Shown in pieces: positions 28,772 to 38,598 of a DNA stretch of 64,000 nucleotides. The stretch comes from CBDBIG01 sp965205845 [NCBI: bacterium] (GTDB taxonomy: Bacteria; SAR324). The stretch spans positions 62,001-126,000 of the forward strand of contig CBDBIG010000005.1 in assembly GCA_965205845.1 (NCBI GenBank), in the 5' to 3' direction. Numbering within the stretch: position 1 is the first letter of the stretch; each line of letters starts with the position of its first letter. Below the pieces are notes generated by a model. It was not told where the DNA came from. It made no database searches and saw nothing but the letters and a program-made list of their open reading frames with translations. A program made the translations under genes and the position numbers.

Positions 28772-29629
28772 ATGATCTCACCCCATGTGTATTATTGGCT
28801 GTTTCGCTTTTTTCCTAAAAAGCGTTTTTCCCGCATGATGGGGTGGTTGGCCAATCGGCAACCGCCGCAGTTTGTGCTGAGACCTGCCATTCGCTTGTAT
28901 GCGCTGTTGTTTTCCATTGACCTTTCGCAGTTTGAGCTAGGGCCTTTTTGCTCGTTTAATGCTTTTTTTACGCGCACACTGCGCAAAGAGGCGCGCGTAA
29001 TGCCAAAAAATAGCAGGGCGTTACTTTGTCCTTGTGACGGGCGCGTGATTGAAAGCGGAAAGATTGAAAATGGGCGCATGATTCAAGCCAAAGGACGCTA
29101 TTTTCGCATTGAGCAACTCCTTGGCGCAGGAAGTATTCCCTTATTGACTCCACCAGAAATATTTGAAGGTGGGAGTTTTGCCTCATTCTACTTGTGTCCC
29201 GCCGACTACCATCGATTTCACAGCCCTTGCGCCGCCAAAATGGTGGGGGTTGCCCATTTGCCAGGGGATATGTGGACGGTATCATCGGTGGGGGTTCAAG
29301 GGGTGCCGCGGCTGTTTGCGCGCAATGAAAGGGTGATTGTACACTTGCGAACCCATTTTGGCCCCCTTGCCTATATTCCTGTGGCTGCCACAGGGGTGGG
29401 AGGCATTCGAATTCATGCGCATTTTTTAAACACGAACCAACTCCACACCCACCCAACACATCACACTTTTGCTAACCCCGTGACTTTAAAGCGTGGAGAA
29501 GAAATAGGGATGTTTGAGGTTGGTTCCACGGTAATCGTCCTTTTTCCTCCCCGAAGCGTGGCCTTAAAAGGTTTTACCCCCACCCAGGCGGTGAGATTGT
29601 GGGAGCCCATTGGTAACATTAAGTCATGA
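28772..29629 (+). CDS. psd: phosphatidylserine decarboxylase
   Basis: 285 aa, the proteobacterial Psd-I length. This pyruvoyl enzyme makes phosphatidylethanolamine at the inner membrane. The self-cleavage motif reads VGST near residue 251 (LGST in E. coli); the Ser becomes the pyruvoyl group. Other marks are FFTRTL, PCDGRV and FYLCPADYHRFHSP. It starts 3 nt after ftsH and its stop overlaps the rlmN ATG as ATGA, so ftsH-psd-rlmN is probably one operon. Confidence 0.95.
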   Translation: MISPHVYYWLFRFFPKKRFSRMMGWLANRQPPQFVLRPAIRLYALLFSIDLSQFELGPFCSFNAFFTRTLRKEARVMPKNSRALLCPCDGRVIESGKIENGRMIQAKGRYFRIEQLLGAGSIPLLTPPEIFEGGSFASFYLCPADYHRFHSPCAAKMVGVAHLPGDMWTVSSVGVQGVPRLFARNERVIVHLRTHFGPLAYIPVAATGVGGIRIHAHFLNTNQLHTHPTHHTFANPVTLKRGEEIGMFEVGSTVIVLFPPRSVALKGFTPTQAVRLWEPIGNIKS

Positions 29630-30789
29630 TTTCTCTCCCCACACCCTCCAATATCGACACAGTCCAACCCAAACTTGTGCCTAGCCCCGCCAATGTAGCA
29701 GATGGTATCACGAATAGCGCAGTCGACAACAATGCAAATAATGATGTGATGCAAATACATGGCAAGCGTAACATTAAAGATTTGACCTTACCTGCTATGG
29801 AAACGTGGCTGGTGTCACAAGGGGAGCGTCCTTACCGTGCCAAGCAGATTTATCGATGGCTTTACCAACTTAAGGTGAGTAGTTTCGGGCAGATGGGCAA
29901 TGTGTCGCAGGCTTTGCGTAAGCGCATAAGCCAACATTTTCACCTAGGTCTGCTACACATTGTAGGCCGGCAGCAGTCGGTCGATGGGTCATGCAAGTAT
30001 GCTTTTCGTCTCCATGATGGACGTCAAGTGGAATCCGTACTGATGCCAAATCGCCATGGTTATACTGCCTGTGTGTCGACACAGGTGGGCTGTGCGATGG
30101 GTTGCAATTTTTGTATGACCGCCAAAATGGGCCTGAAACGCAACTTAAGCACAGGTGAGATTGTGCAACAAGCATTACAAATGCAAAACTTGGATACCCC
30201 AGAAAAGCGGGTAACGAATGTTGTGTTTATGGGTATGGGTGAGCCCTTACACAACTACCATGCCACGGTATCGTCCCTGCGTGTTTTTCAAAATGACCAT
30301 GGCATGGGGCTCTCTTCAAGGCGTCTTACCGTGTCTACCTCGGGGCTGGTCCCTGCCATTCGGCGTTTTTGGAAGGAGGATGTGCGTGCCAATTTGGCGG
30401 TATCTTTAAACGCTGTGCATGATGAACAACGCAGCCTACTCATGCCTGTTAACCGCCGTTGGCCTATTGCAGAACTACTGGAAGCCTGCAAAAAAGCACC
30501 TGTGGATCGACGCAGGCGCGTGACCTTTGAGTATGTGTTGTTGCGTGGGTTAACGGATTCTTTGGCCGATGCAAATCGATTGGTTAGTCTGCTGCATGGC
30601 TTTGCTTGCAAGGTCAACCTTATTCCTTATAACGCCCACCCCCAATCCCTTTACCAATCCCCTTTCATCGATCAGGTACGTCGCTTTCAGCGCGTGTTGC
30701 TTGACAAGGGCTTGATGGTCACCGTGCGCCTCTCAAAAGGCGGTGACATTCAAGCAGCATGCGGTCAGCTGATCTGCAGCCAAACTTAA
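29626..30789 (+). CDS. rlmN: dual-specificity rRNA/tRNA adenine-C2 methyltransferase RlmN
   Basis: 387 aa radical SAM enzyme that methylates A2503 of 23S rRNA and A37 of some tRNAs. The cluster motif CAMGCNFC begins near residue 155, preceded by STQVGC and followed by VFMGMGEPLHNY. C-terminal NLIPYNAHP and the late Cys (AACGQL) fit the family mechanism, which uses two further cysteines. The N-terminal 41 residues are an Asn/Pro/Val-rich extension before the normal start; an ATG at 29749 is a possible alternative, but the ATGA overlap with psd supports 29626. Confidence 0.95.
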   Translation: MISLPTPSNIDTVQPKLVPSPANVADGITNSAVDNNANNDVMQIHGKRNIKDLTLPAMETWLVSQGERPYRAKQIYRWLYQLKVSSFGQMGNVSQALRKRISQHFHLGLLHIVGRQQSVDGSCKYAFRLHDGRQVESVLMPNRHGYTACVSTQVGCAMGCNFCMTAKMGLKRNLSTGEIVQQALQMQNLDTPEKRVTNVVFMGMGEPLHNYHATVSSLRVFQNDHGMGLSSRRLTVSTSGLVPAIRRFWKEDVRANLAVSLNAVHDEQRSLLMPVNRRWPIAELLEACKKAPVDRRRRVTFEYVLLRGLTDSLADANRLVSLLHGFACKVNLIPYNAHPQSLYQSPFIDQVRRFQRVLLDKGLMVTVRLSKGGDIQAACGQLICSQT

Positions 30790-31554
30790 GGGGTTTGCTT
30801 GTTTGGCAAGGGTGTATTCCCAGACGACAGCTGGCGCAAGCCGCGAAGTCCCATGCCGCAGTCTTGTTCATGGGTTGGCACAAAAAACGGCCTAGACCAT
30901 AAAGTACATCCGTCTTCCCGTTCTACCCTTTATTCTTGGTCCAACGCCAATGTAAAGGGACACATCCTTTTACACTTTCGTTCACATGACTTTACAAACG
31001 CCCCCAAAAACGTGGCTCCCTCATTGATAAAGACACCCTCAGGAATCCATCTCTTCTTGCCAGGCTTTACCCTAACCCATGGTAGGCACCTTCAAAAACG
31101 GGAGTAATCGCAATTTGGCAAAAGGTTTGAGCACAATATCCCATTGTTTCGTCGGGTTTTCACTCCCATTTTGGCAGTGATTCGCTTGGGAAATGCCGGA
31201 TTTTACTCGGCTCTCACTGCCCATGAGCACCCCTTTTTTTGCGAATGTCCGCTTTTGGCAGTGATTCGCTTGGGAAATGCCGGATTTTACTCGGCTCTCA
31301 CTGCCCATGAGCACCCCTTTTTTTGCGAATGTCCGCACCCTTAGGCAAAGCTATTTGCCGGCCTTTTTTTCTGCCAAAATAGAGATCAAGCAAAGCACGT
31401 TTAGGCACCCTTTAGAGGAAAGCCAGCCATGGCTATCCTCTTTGGTTGCAATCGCTAATGGTTCGGGTGTCACTATACAATGGTGAACCACTGGACAAGG
31501 CTCGATGCGCCCTGATGGGGAGAATAAAACACAACACCACAAAAGGAAGGGCAC
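30790..31554. other. gene-poor stretch, 765 nt, with a perfect 84-bp tandem repeat
   Basis: Lies between convergent rlmN and a minus-strand operon. No supported gene. Small frames on both strands pass through the 84-bp repeat and are kept open by its multiple-of-three length. Confidence 0.5.
31169..31336. repeat. perfect 84-bp tandem duplication
   Basis: 31169-31252 and 31253-31336 appear identical. Each unit contains an 8-bp inverted repeat (GGCAGTGA...TCACTGCC) with a 33-nt loop, followed after about 13 nt by a run of T. Confidence 0.97.
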
Positions 31555-31974
31555 TCAAAAGTGTTTCGAAGCCATGCGATGAGCGACTAACCCCAGCAGC
31601 AAGACAAACGTGGCCTGATAATGTAAATCGCGTAGCAAGGGCCAAATGCCTGGATCAAACAAAAACAGCAGCAGGCCGCTCGCAATCAGGACCACTGCAC
31701 TAAGCAGCTGGATGACGCCTGAAATGCTGGTTAAACGGAACACTTTAAGCCAGTGCTTTTGCTGACGCACGTGCTCCCATGCATACAAAGGAAGTACCAC
31801 CAAAAATAGCCAAGAAAGCCACAGGTGCAACAAATGGAACCCACGGTGCAGGCTTTGTAAATTTTGGAGAGACACAGCGTTGGCAAGGGCTGAATTGGCA
31901 GGCTCCCTTAGCATATGCAGGGCTTGTCCACTTAAGCCCAAAAGTACGGTAAGCGTGATTAAAAAAATACGCAT
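31555..31974 (-). CDS. small four-span membrane protein, possibly cytochrome b-like
   Basis: 139 aa from the ATG at 31974. There are four hydrophobic segments with histidines near membrane edges: LHRGFHLLHLW, WEH, DLHYQ and a late AHRMASKH. This spacing recalls small b-type cytochrome domains (DUF4405/DUF4149-like), but heme ligation is only a guess. It is the last gene of the tight minus-strand run that begins with dus. Confidence 0.6.
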   Translation of the reverse strand: MRIFLITLTVLLGLSGQALHMLREPANSALANAVSLQNLQSLHRGFHLLHLWLSWLFLVVLPLYAWEHVRQQKHWLKVFRLTSISGVIQLLSAVVLIASGLLLFLFDPGIWPLLRDLHYQATFVLLLGLVAHRMASKHF

Positions 31975-32018
31975 GGCTGTTGTAACAAACCCATCATCGA
32001 CCTTAATTGTGCCATCCT

Positions 32019-32663
32019 TTACGCGGTTTGCTGCGGTGGGTTTACCACATTTCGACATTCTTTTAAAATAGGGCACTGCTCACAAAGGGGTTTGCGTGCT
32101 TTACAAATATAGCGACCGTGTAAAATAAGGGTATGATGCGCATCTTGTAAGTAGGCTTTTGGGGTAATCTGCAGCAACGCTTTTTCGACCTCGAGAGGGT
32201 TTTTTCCCAAGGCCAGGCCTGTGCGGTTGCTCACCCTAAATACATGGGTATCCACTGCAATGGTGGGCCGATTAAACGCCACATTCAAAACCACGTTGGC
32301 CGTTTTTCTGCCAACCCCTGGAAGGCGTTCTAAGGCCTCACGGGTATTGGGGGGTTGACCTTGGTGTTGTGCAAGCAGTATTTGGCAGGTGCGTATGATA
32401 TTGTGCGCTTTGGTGGGGGCCAGACCAATGGTGCGAATATAACCAAGCAACCCTTTTTCACCAAGAGAAATGATAGCCTTGGCATCACCCCATTGCGCAA
32501 ACAATTTTTGGGTGGCCGCATTCACAGAAACATCGGTGGCCTGGGCACTGAGCATGACTGCAATGAGCAATTGAAATTGGGTTTGAAATTGTAACTCGGT
32601 TTTGAGCCCAGGGCGAAAAGCGAGCAACTTGGCATAGAGTGTTTCGGCGGTCTTGGGTGTCAT
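32019..32663 (-). CDS. nth: endonuclease III
   Basis: 214 aa base-excision repair glycosylase/AP lyase for oxidised pyrimidines. Seen are LLSAQ-type helix (VMLSAQATD), the helix-hairpin-helix LPGVGRKTANVVLN with catalytic Lys, the catalytic Asp in VDTHVFRVSNR, and the 4Fe-4S ligands C-x6-C-x2-C-x5-C at the end (CKARKPLCEQCPILKEC). The ATG at 32663 matches the family start. It lies 41 nt after aspartate kinase. Confidence 0.97.
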   Translation of the reverse strand: MTPKTAETLYAKLLAFRPGLKTELQFQTQFQLLIAVMLSAQATDVSVNAATQKLFAQWGDAKAIISLGEKGLLGYIRTIGLAPTKAHNIIRTCQILLAQHQGQPPNTREALERLPGVGRKTANVVLNVAFNRPTIAVDTHVFRVSNRTGLALGKNPLEVEKALLQITPKAYLQDAHHTLILHGRYICKARKPLCEQCPILKECRNVVNPPQQTA

Positions 32664-32704
32664 CACAAATTTTTTAAAAAGGGGATGTTTGTGCGCGGGA
32701 ACTT

Positions 32705-34162
32705 TTAAGTTGAAGGCGCACCTTCTAAAAACTCCGCGTGTACCACTTGCAGTGCTGTTTGGGCATCGTTTTGTTTGACCACGCAAGACACATTCATCTC
32801 CGAGCACCCTTGGGAGATGAGCTCAATGTTCACACCCGCGTTACCTAAGGCTGCAAACATACGCCCCGCAATACCCGTATGGTGGCGCATCCCACAGCCT
32901 ACAATCGAAACAATGGCGCGTTCAAGTGTAATCGAAAGCGTCCCCAAAGCTTCTAACGCGGGAATGGCTTGCTGGAGTTGTTTATTGTGCTCAATGGTAA
33001 ACGATACGCTTACTTCTGAGGTGGCTACCAAATCCACCACCACCTTCGCGTTATCAAGGCAGGCAAACACCTTGGCCATAAAACCAAAGGCATTGTACAT
33101 GCGATTCGATTGCAAATTAACCACGGTAATCCCACTTTTAACGGTAGCCGCTGTAATGGTCTGCACATCGCTTTGGGCCACTTCTTGGGGGGTATGTGGG
33201 CTGTTTATGCGAGTTGCAAGTGGGTTTTTCAAAACAACCGTACCCACTTTTTGTGGTGCTAGGGTGTTTTTAATGCGAATGGGGATGTTGGCCGCAACCA
33301 CGTGTTCCATGGTAAAGGGGTGTAACACCTCCGAACCAAAGTAGGTGAGTTCGGCAGCTTCGCGCGCTAAAATATACGGCAAGGGGCGCGCTTTGGGAAC
33401 TTTGTGTGGATCGGCGGTGTAAATGCCGTCGACCTCTTTCCACACCTGCATTTCTTCCACATGGGCTTCGCCCCACCCTGCAGCAATCAAAGCCGCGGTA
33501 AAATCGGAATACCCGCGCCCAACTGTCTGTAACAAACCTTCTGGCAGCATGCCAATAAACCCAGTGGCAACCACGGCTTGCCCTTTGTGAAATGGGCAGG
33601 CTTGGGCAATTTGCACTTGGGCTTGTTGGCGCCAATCGATGGGCAATGGGTTGGGGAGGGTGTCGAGGCAATGGCTTAAATCTACGGTACGCACGGCCAC
33701 ACCCGCATCTTTTAGTGCATAAGAAAGCAAATGCGCACTCAAACGCTCACCGTAAGCCAGCAGTACATCTTGCGAGTGCGGAGAAATCTCACGAATAACC
33801 TGCAAAGCCTCCAAAAAATAGCGTAATGCACGGAGCTGTTCCTCGACTACATGCTCCGCTTCTTTCGCCAATAGCGAAGATTGAATGGCATCGAAAATGG
33901 CTTGCTTGTGCAGTTGACGAATGGCCTGCAAAGGTTGTGTAAAAGATTCACCCGCGACTGCCATGCGTCCCGCTTGCAATAGGCAACTGGTGCTACCACT
34001 GGCTTTGTCTTTGCCACTCATGGCCGAAACCACAGCGACGCTAGGACCTTTGAGCAGACTGGTTTGAATAATGTGGGCCACGCTTTTTAAGCGCTGGCCA
34101 CTACCTAAGCTGGTACCACCAAATTTTTGTACCCGCGCTTTTGAGGCATTCGAAGCATTCAT
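32705..34162 (-). CDS. aspartate kinase (monofunctional, ACT-containing)
   Basis: 485 aa. It phosphorylates L-aspartate, the first step to lysine, threonine, methionine and diaminopimelate. The N-terminal KFGGTSLG is at about residues 13-20; GRGYSDFTAALIA and EVDGIYTADPHKVP are conserved kinase segments. Two C-terminal ACT modules carry the usual feedback site; NVELISQG-type sequence reads NIELISQG. Length and the inserted helical region near 100-130 resemble LysC of enteric bacteria more than the 410-aa Ask form. The ATG at 34162 is preferred over an upstream in-frame start at 34252. Confidence 0.95.
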   Translation of the reverse strand: MNASNASKARVQKFGGTSLGSGQRLKSVAHIIQTSLLKGPSVAVVSAMSGKDKASGSTSCLLQAGRMAVAGESFTQPLQAIRQLHKQAIFDAIQSSLLAKEAEHVVEEQLRALRYFLEALQVIREISPHSQDVLLAYGERLSAHLLSYALKDAGVAVRTVDLSHCLDTLPNPLPIDWRQQAQVQIAQACPFHKGQAVVATGFIGMLPEGLLQTVGRGYSDFTAALIAAGWGEAHVEEMQVWKEVDGIYTADPHKVPKARPLPYILAREAAELTYFGSEVLHPFTMEHVVAANIPIRIKNTLAPQKVGTVVLKNPLATRINSPHTPQEVAQSDVQTITAATVKSGITVVNLQSNRMYNAFGFMAKVFACLDNAKVVVDLVATSEVSVSFTIEHNKQLQQAIPALEALGTLSITLERAIVSIVGCGMRHHTGIAGRMFAALGNAGVNIELISQGCSEMNVSCVVKQNDAQTALQVVHAEFLEGAPST

Positions 34163-34203
34163 GGTGTGTTCTTTATAACCGTTGTTCTGCCATTGGTGAG
34201 GTA

Positions 34204-36681
34204 TTAAAAATGTAACTGCAGTTGGGTAAACGTCACGCCACCCTGCAACCAATGCTTCCAGTTTAAGCGCAAAGTTTCAAACTTTAATCCACGCAAACCT
34301 TCTTTTTGTAAAGTACTCCAAAGCAATCTCCAAGGGATATAGGAAGGAGTGTGGTGCTCCTTAATGCTTAGGGAAACCTCGTTCCAACCCGCGACACCTT
34401 GGCATGTGTGGTCTATTTGAAAAGCCTCGTGTTTGCTCAAACCCGTGCGCGTTTGCGCGGGGGGGGCAATGCCTGTTTGGCTATTGGTGTGGTGTGTTTT
34501 GCCAGGCGCGCCTATGGGACAAAACAGTGCCAGTGCCTGTTTGTTGTGGCGGCTATGCCCTTGCATTTCGATGCGCACAGGGCGAGGGGTTTTCAAAAAA
34601 AAGCGCAACACCAGCTTGGGCCCCCGTGAATAACGTGCTTTACCCAACAATCCGGGGTGATACACATAGTGCAGGCCTTGACTTGAAACCGCATAAGGTC
34701 GCTCATGGCTCATAAAATTGGCCTGCTTGCCATCCATGGCAAATTCTAAGCGTGGCAGGACGGCACTAGGGGGGGTAGGGTTTTTCTCACGCCAAGGGTT
34801 AGGAATAAACTCTAAAGGGTAAGTTTGCAAAATGGTTGTGCTCACAACAGGCTGACCAAAACTGGCATAAAAATCGGTTAGGCAATGGGGGGCAAGCAGG
34901 TCCCTATGCAACTGAATTCCTGCAAAATCATAGCGCTCCAGCATCGCTGTAATCAGGTTTTTTTCTGCCGTGTTTAAACAGCGCTGTTGACGAAAACGTG
35001 AGCGGTAGGTTTTGGCATTGGGCATTAAGGCATGCTCCCAACCTTGCCTTGCAAAGCGCAGATAGGACGGGGTGATCATGACATACCCTGTTACATGTTG
35101 GTTGGTTTTTTTAAGGGCTAAATTATCGTAATACTGGCCAATGCGATGGGGATCAACCGATTGAAACGGACAAAATTCCCTTCCTACCAAAGAGCCTGTA
35201 TGCAGGCAAAAAGGCCAGTTAAACAGGGCAATGCCTTGTGTGCGTTGCACGGTCCTAAAATAGCGTTGCATCGAGGGTGTCTGCGGCAATGCCTGTATGA
35301 GGGATTTATTGTGGTCTTTGGTGTGCGGCTGCTCAAGCATGTGTTGCACGGATTGCGGCTGGCGAGGTTGGGTGCGCTGCTGTTGGGTGTTGGTATAAAG
35401 GGTGGTGATTTCGACCCCAATCAAAACGAGGAATGCAAAAGGCACCCATACGGGGAGTTTTTGCCAGCGAATATCCAAAGCCAAAAGCAAGAAAAGCACG
35501 GGAATAAAGACTGCAAAGCGATCTGCAATGCGGCTAAAATGGTGCCATGGAAGGAGTTGTAACACAGAAAACACATTCGGGATATGGCTAAGCAACAAAC
35601 CTATTAAGACCAGCACAAAAACATTGGCGGGCGTCATTCGACGCCGCTGTTGCCATAGGGATACGGCAGCACCGATGAGCAGAGCCCAGCCTACGCTGCT
35701 CGACCACAGCTTTTCAGGCAGATCAAAGAGGGATTGAAAATTCCCTGGATGCAAAAAAGGGAAATACGGCAAGAGCAAACGCAAAGGTGAGGCAAAGCGC
35801 AACCCTTGGCCTTCGATAAAATTCCCATGAAAAGAATGGAAGAGCACTTGGAACAAAATGGGCACATAAAGCCAGACAGCCACACCCATAAGGGATAGCA
35901 TGCCAGCAAAACGCCACGGATGGGTTTGGATATACCCTATGGCACCATGGGACCAGACCTTCAGCCGCAACAGCTTGCCTTGATACAAGGCATAACCATA
36001 AAACAAACCAAACAGGCTAAATTCGGTAAGGGCAAAGGCAGCGATGTAACCCGTTTCCAAACCCATGGCCAAGCATAAAAAAACCATGCGCAAACCAAGC
36101 AGCCCAAAAGCGATGCGCCTATTGTGACGTACATCCCGCAAGAGCAAAACGTCGGTGATCAGCCCCAGCACAGCCCAGTGCACAAACACGCCATTCATGC
36201 GGTTTGGAAACCAGCGGAGCAGTGCGGGGTTTAAAAACAGCAACAAGAGCGTAAACCAAACGGCGCGGTTTAGGCCATAAGGTTTGTAAAGCAGCAAAAA
36301 TGCACCCACGCTCAATACCACAAAACTATAACCAGCATAAACAGGTATCCAAACCCCACCCCAAGGCTGTAACAGCCAAGTGAGCCAGTTGGCCTCAAAC
36401 ATGTATGCTCCCGCAAAAAAATGGTTACTTCCGATGGGAAATAGGGTGGCATTAGAATGGGCAAGGTCCAGCTGAGGCCAAGGAAACGGGCTTAAATGTG
36501 TGGCAAACAGACGGGCAGAATGGCAAAAAAGGGGGGTATCCTCCATGGGGTGATAATAACACCCAGGGTGAAAGCCTTGGGTAATCCACGCACTTAAACC
36601 CAAACCACCGGCTGCCACCAGCAACAAGCCAAGCCAAAAGCGTGTTTTTTGGGGAAAAAACATTGAAAAGCGCGTTTGCAT
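34204..36681 (-). CDS. large multispan membrane protein, GT-C glycosyltransferase-like
   Basis: 825 aa. The first 440 or so residues hold about ten to twelve membrane spans; the rest is a soluble, probably periplasmic part. The first loop has PMEDTPLFCHSARLF and GSNHFF, with acidic residues placed as in GT-C enzymes that use polyprenyl-linked sugars. The C-terminal 200 residues are rich in beta-strand-like stretches, as in carbohydrate-binding domains. Resemblance to DUF6311/YfhO-type proteins is by overall pattern only. It starts 9 nt after trmH with AAGG upstream. Confidence 0.6.
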   Translation of the reverse strand: MQTRFSMFFPQKTRFWLGLLLVAAGGLGLSAWITQGFHPGCYYHPMEDTPLFCHSARLFATHLSPFPWPQLDLAHSNATLFPIGSNHFFAGAYMFEANWLTWLLQPWGGVWIPVYAGYSFVVLSVGAFLLLYKPYGLNRAVWFTLLLLFLNPALLRWFPNRMNGVFVHWAVLGLITDVLLLRDVRHNRRIAFGLLGLRMVFLCLAMGLETGYIAAFALTEFSLFGLFYGYALYQGKLLRLKVWSHGAIGYIQTHPWRFAGMLSLMGVAVWLYVPILFQVLFHSFHGNFIEGQGLRFASPLRLLLPYFPFLHPGNFQSLFDLPEKLWSSSVGWALLIGAAVSLWQQRRRMTPANVFVLVLIGLLLSHIPNVFSVLQLLPWHHFSRIADRFAVFIPVLFLLLALDIRWQKLPVWVPFAFLVLIGVEITTLYTNTQQQRTQPRQPQSVQHMLEQPHTKDHNKSLIQALPQTPSMQRYFRTVQRTQGIALFNWPFCLHTGSLVGREFCPFQSVDPHRIGQYYDNLALKKTNQHVTGYVMITPSYLRFARQGWEHALMPNAKTYRSRFRQQRCLNTAEKNLITAMLERYDFAGIQLHRDLLAPHCLTDFYASFGQPVVSTTILQTYPLEFIPNPWREKNPTPPSAVLPRLEFAMDGKQANFMSHERPYAVSSQGLHYVYHPGLLGKARYSRGPKLVLRFFLKTPRPVRIEMQGHSRHNKQALALFCPIGAPGKTHHTNSQTGIAPPAQTRTGLSKHEAFQIDHTCQGVAGWNEVSLSIKEHHTPSYIPWRLLWSTLQKEGLRGLKFETLRLNWKHWLQGGVTFTQLQLHF

Positions 36682-36690
36682 TAATGAGCC

Positions 36691-37446
36691 TTAGAGGGGT
36701 TTTTTTAAGATGCCCGCCGAGCGCTTAACGCTTTGCTTGAGCCAATGGGCGTAGAGTGCCGCTTTTTTTTGCGTATTTAAGGGTAGCGTAGGTGTGGCAG
36801 CCTGTGTTCCTTGGGTACTGAGGCTATCTATTTGGTTGCGCAGATAAAAAGCAGACACGGCTACCGATACCGATAAATTTAAGCTTTCCACGAAGCCTAA
36901 CGTGGGAATCCAAAAATGCGCATCGGCCATGGTGCTTAGTTTCTCACTCACCCCTCGATGCTCATTCCCAAAGACCAACGCCAAGGGGCTCTTAAGGGGA
37001 ATTTGCGTTAAAGGAACAGCATAACTCGAATGGCAACTTACGTAAATCCGTCTATCTTCTGCCCTGAGCTGCCTGCACAATGCCATCTCATCTTGATGTT
37101 TTTGAATGCTTAACCAACGATCGACCCCTGTGCTTACCCCGCGACTAGGGGCTTTGGGCCCATTTGGGTAAAGGGGGTAATTGGGCTTGCCATCGTGTGC
37201 AGGGTTTCTCCAAAGGGCAGGGTCGGGAGCAATCCCAAGGCGCTCCCCACCTTGTAGCAGGTGAATGTTTTGAAACGAGAACGCCTCGAGTGAACGCAAA
37301 GCGGCGCTAAAATTATGTGGGTCAAGCATTGCCTCAAACACAAAAGCCGCGTAATCGCTCCGCGTCTCAAGCACGCTGCGCATTCGCTGACGACGTGCCG
37401 GGGTGGTGTGGGGTTCTAATGCTTCAATAATTGCTTGGTCGTTCAT
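36691..37446 (-). CDS. trmH: tRNA (guanosine-2'-O-)-methyltransferase TrmH (SpoU family)
   Basis: 251 aa SPOUT knot methyltransferase, probably acting on G18 of tRNA. Motif 1 is PHNFSAALRS near residue 38, motif 2 LVFGNEHRGVS and motif 3 IPTLGFVESLNLSVSVAV (two blocks). The length equals TrmH (about 230) better than rRNA RlmB. An Arg/Lys-rich, Gln-rich tail ends at KKPL. The ATG at 37446 sits 13 nt after dus. Confidence 0.88.
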   Translation of the reverse strand: MNDQAIIEALEPHTTPARRQRMRSVLETRSDYAAFVFEAMLDPHNFSAALRSLEAFSFQNIHLLQGGERLGIAPDPALWRNPAHDGKPNYPLYPNGPKAPSRGVSTGVDRWLSIQKHQDEMALCRQLRAEDRRIYVSCHSSYAVPLTQIPLKSPLALVFGNEHRGVSEKLSTMADAHFWIPTLGFVESLNLSVSVAVSAFYLRNQIDSLSTQGTQAATPTLPLNTQKKAALYAHWLKQSVKRSAGILKKPL

Positions 37447-37459
37447 GGGCTCGTTTTTT

Positions 37460-38473
37460 TTAAGAGGCTTTTGCCAAGGCTTGAGGCCCTTCGGTTTGCA
37501 AAATGGTAAGCTGCGCATCGAGATCTTTGGCACACGCAACGCGTAACAAGGCCACACGCGCCATTTTTGCTAAGGCAAATCCACGCAGATACCCCGCCAA
37601 ATGCTTACGAAACTCTAAGACCGCACGGTGTTCGTGCGCGTTTCCCTTATGCGCCAGCATGCGTGCAAAATGTTCTTTCACCACTGCCATTCTTTGAAAC
37701 ATGGTCAAGCTGCTGCGTTCCTTGGCGGTGGCAAACACCCACGGGTTGCCAATCGCTGCTCTGCCAATCATAAAACCATCCAAATTACGTAGCATGGCAA
37801 GACCATCATCCATGCTTTGGAGATCGCCGTTACCTAGGATAGGTATTTGAGGTAGGGCTTGTTTAAGTGCATAAATGGGCTGCCAATTGGCTTGTCCTGA
37901 AAAACCTTGGCGGTAGGTCCGCCCATGAATGGTAATTAAGGAGGCACCTGCATTGGTGAGTGCGCGAATAAAGGGGATGAGCTGTTGATGATCGTGCCAG
38001 CCAAGGCGGGTTTTCACCGAGACTTGTACCCGACACGCATTGGCGATGGTTTCCACAATGCGGCAAGCCCCTTCCACATCGCGCATTAAACTGCTGCCGT
38101 GTTGGGAGTGCACAATTTTTTTGGCAGGACATCCCATGTTAATATCAACCCCCGCCACCCCTGCTTGTTCTAATGTTAAGGCGGCTTTAAGAAAAGAGGT
38201 GGGGTTTGAGCCAAAGAGCTGCACAAAATAGGGGTGTTCTTCAGGGCTAAAGGCAAGGCGTTTACGTACATGCGCACTGCGTAAAAATCCATCTGCACTG
38301 GTAAACTCACTAAACAATACCACCTTGGAGTGGATCTGGCGTATAATTTGACGGTATGCGCTGTCGGTAATGCCATCCATGGGGGCAAGGCATACAATAG
38401 GGCGGTCGATATTTTGCCATTGGTGTGGGGGCGCAAAGGGGGGGGGGACGGCTTGGGCAGGGTTGCTCGACAT
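37460..38473 (-). CDS. tRNA-dihydrouridine synthase (DusB-like)
   Basis: 337 aa FMN TIM-barrel enzyme reducing uridines in tRNA. Seen are APMDGITDSAYR (about residues 28-39), DINMGCPAKKIV with the catalytic Cys, VKTRLGWHD, ITIHGRT and ILGNGDLQS. The C-terminal helical domain has REFRKHLAGY. The ATG at 38473 is used rather than the TTG four codons upstream. It is the first gene of the minus-strand run dus-trmH-GT-C-like-ask-nth. Confidence 0.93.
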   Translation of the reverse strand: MSSNPAQAVPPPFAPPHQWQNIDRPIVCLAPMDGITDSAYRQIIRQIHSKVVLFSEFTSADGFLRSAHVRKRLAFSPEEHPYFVQLFGSNPTSFLKAALTLEQAGVAGVDINMGCPAKKIVHSQHGSSLMRDVEGACRIVETIANACRVQVSVKTRLGWHDHQQLIPFIRALTNAGASLITIHGRTYRQGFSGQANWQPIYALKQALPQIPILGNGDLQSMDDGLAMLRNLDGFMIGRAAIGNPWVFATAKERSSLTMFQRMAVVKEHFARMLAHKGNAHEHRAVLEFRKHLAGYLRGFALAKMARVALLRVACAKDLDAQLTILQTEGPQALAKAS

Positions 38474-38598
38474 GGGTTTTGGCAATGAGGTATGTACAAT
38501 AAACGGGTTTTAGGTTCGCGGGATGATGGTGTTGTGTTGCTTGAATGTGCTGCTCATGACCATGTTGGGTTAGGGCAATGGGATGTTGAGGCAGGCTT

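Noticed and set aside
31072-31344. Small frames with a 28-residue repeat
   Set aside because: The repeat arises because the 84-bp duplication is a multiple of three; no ribosome site.
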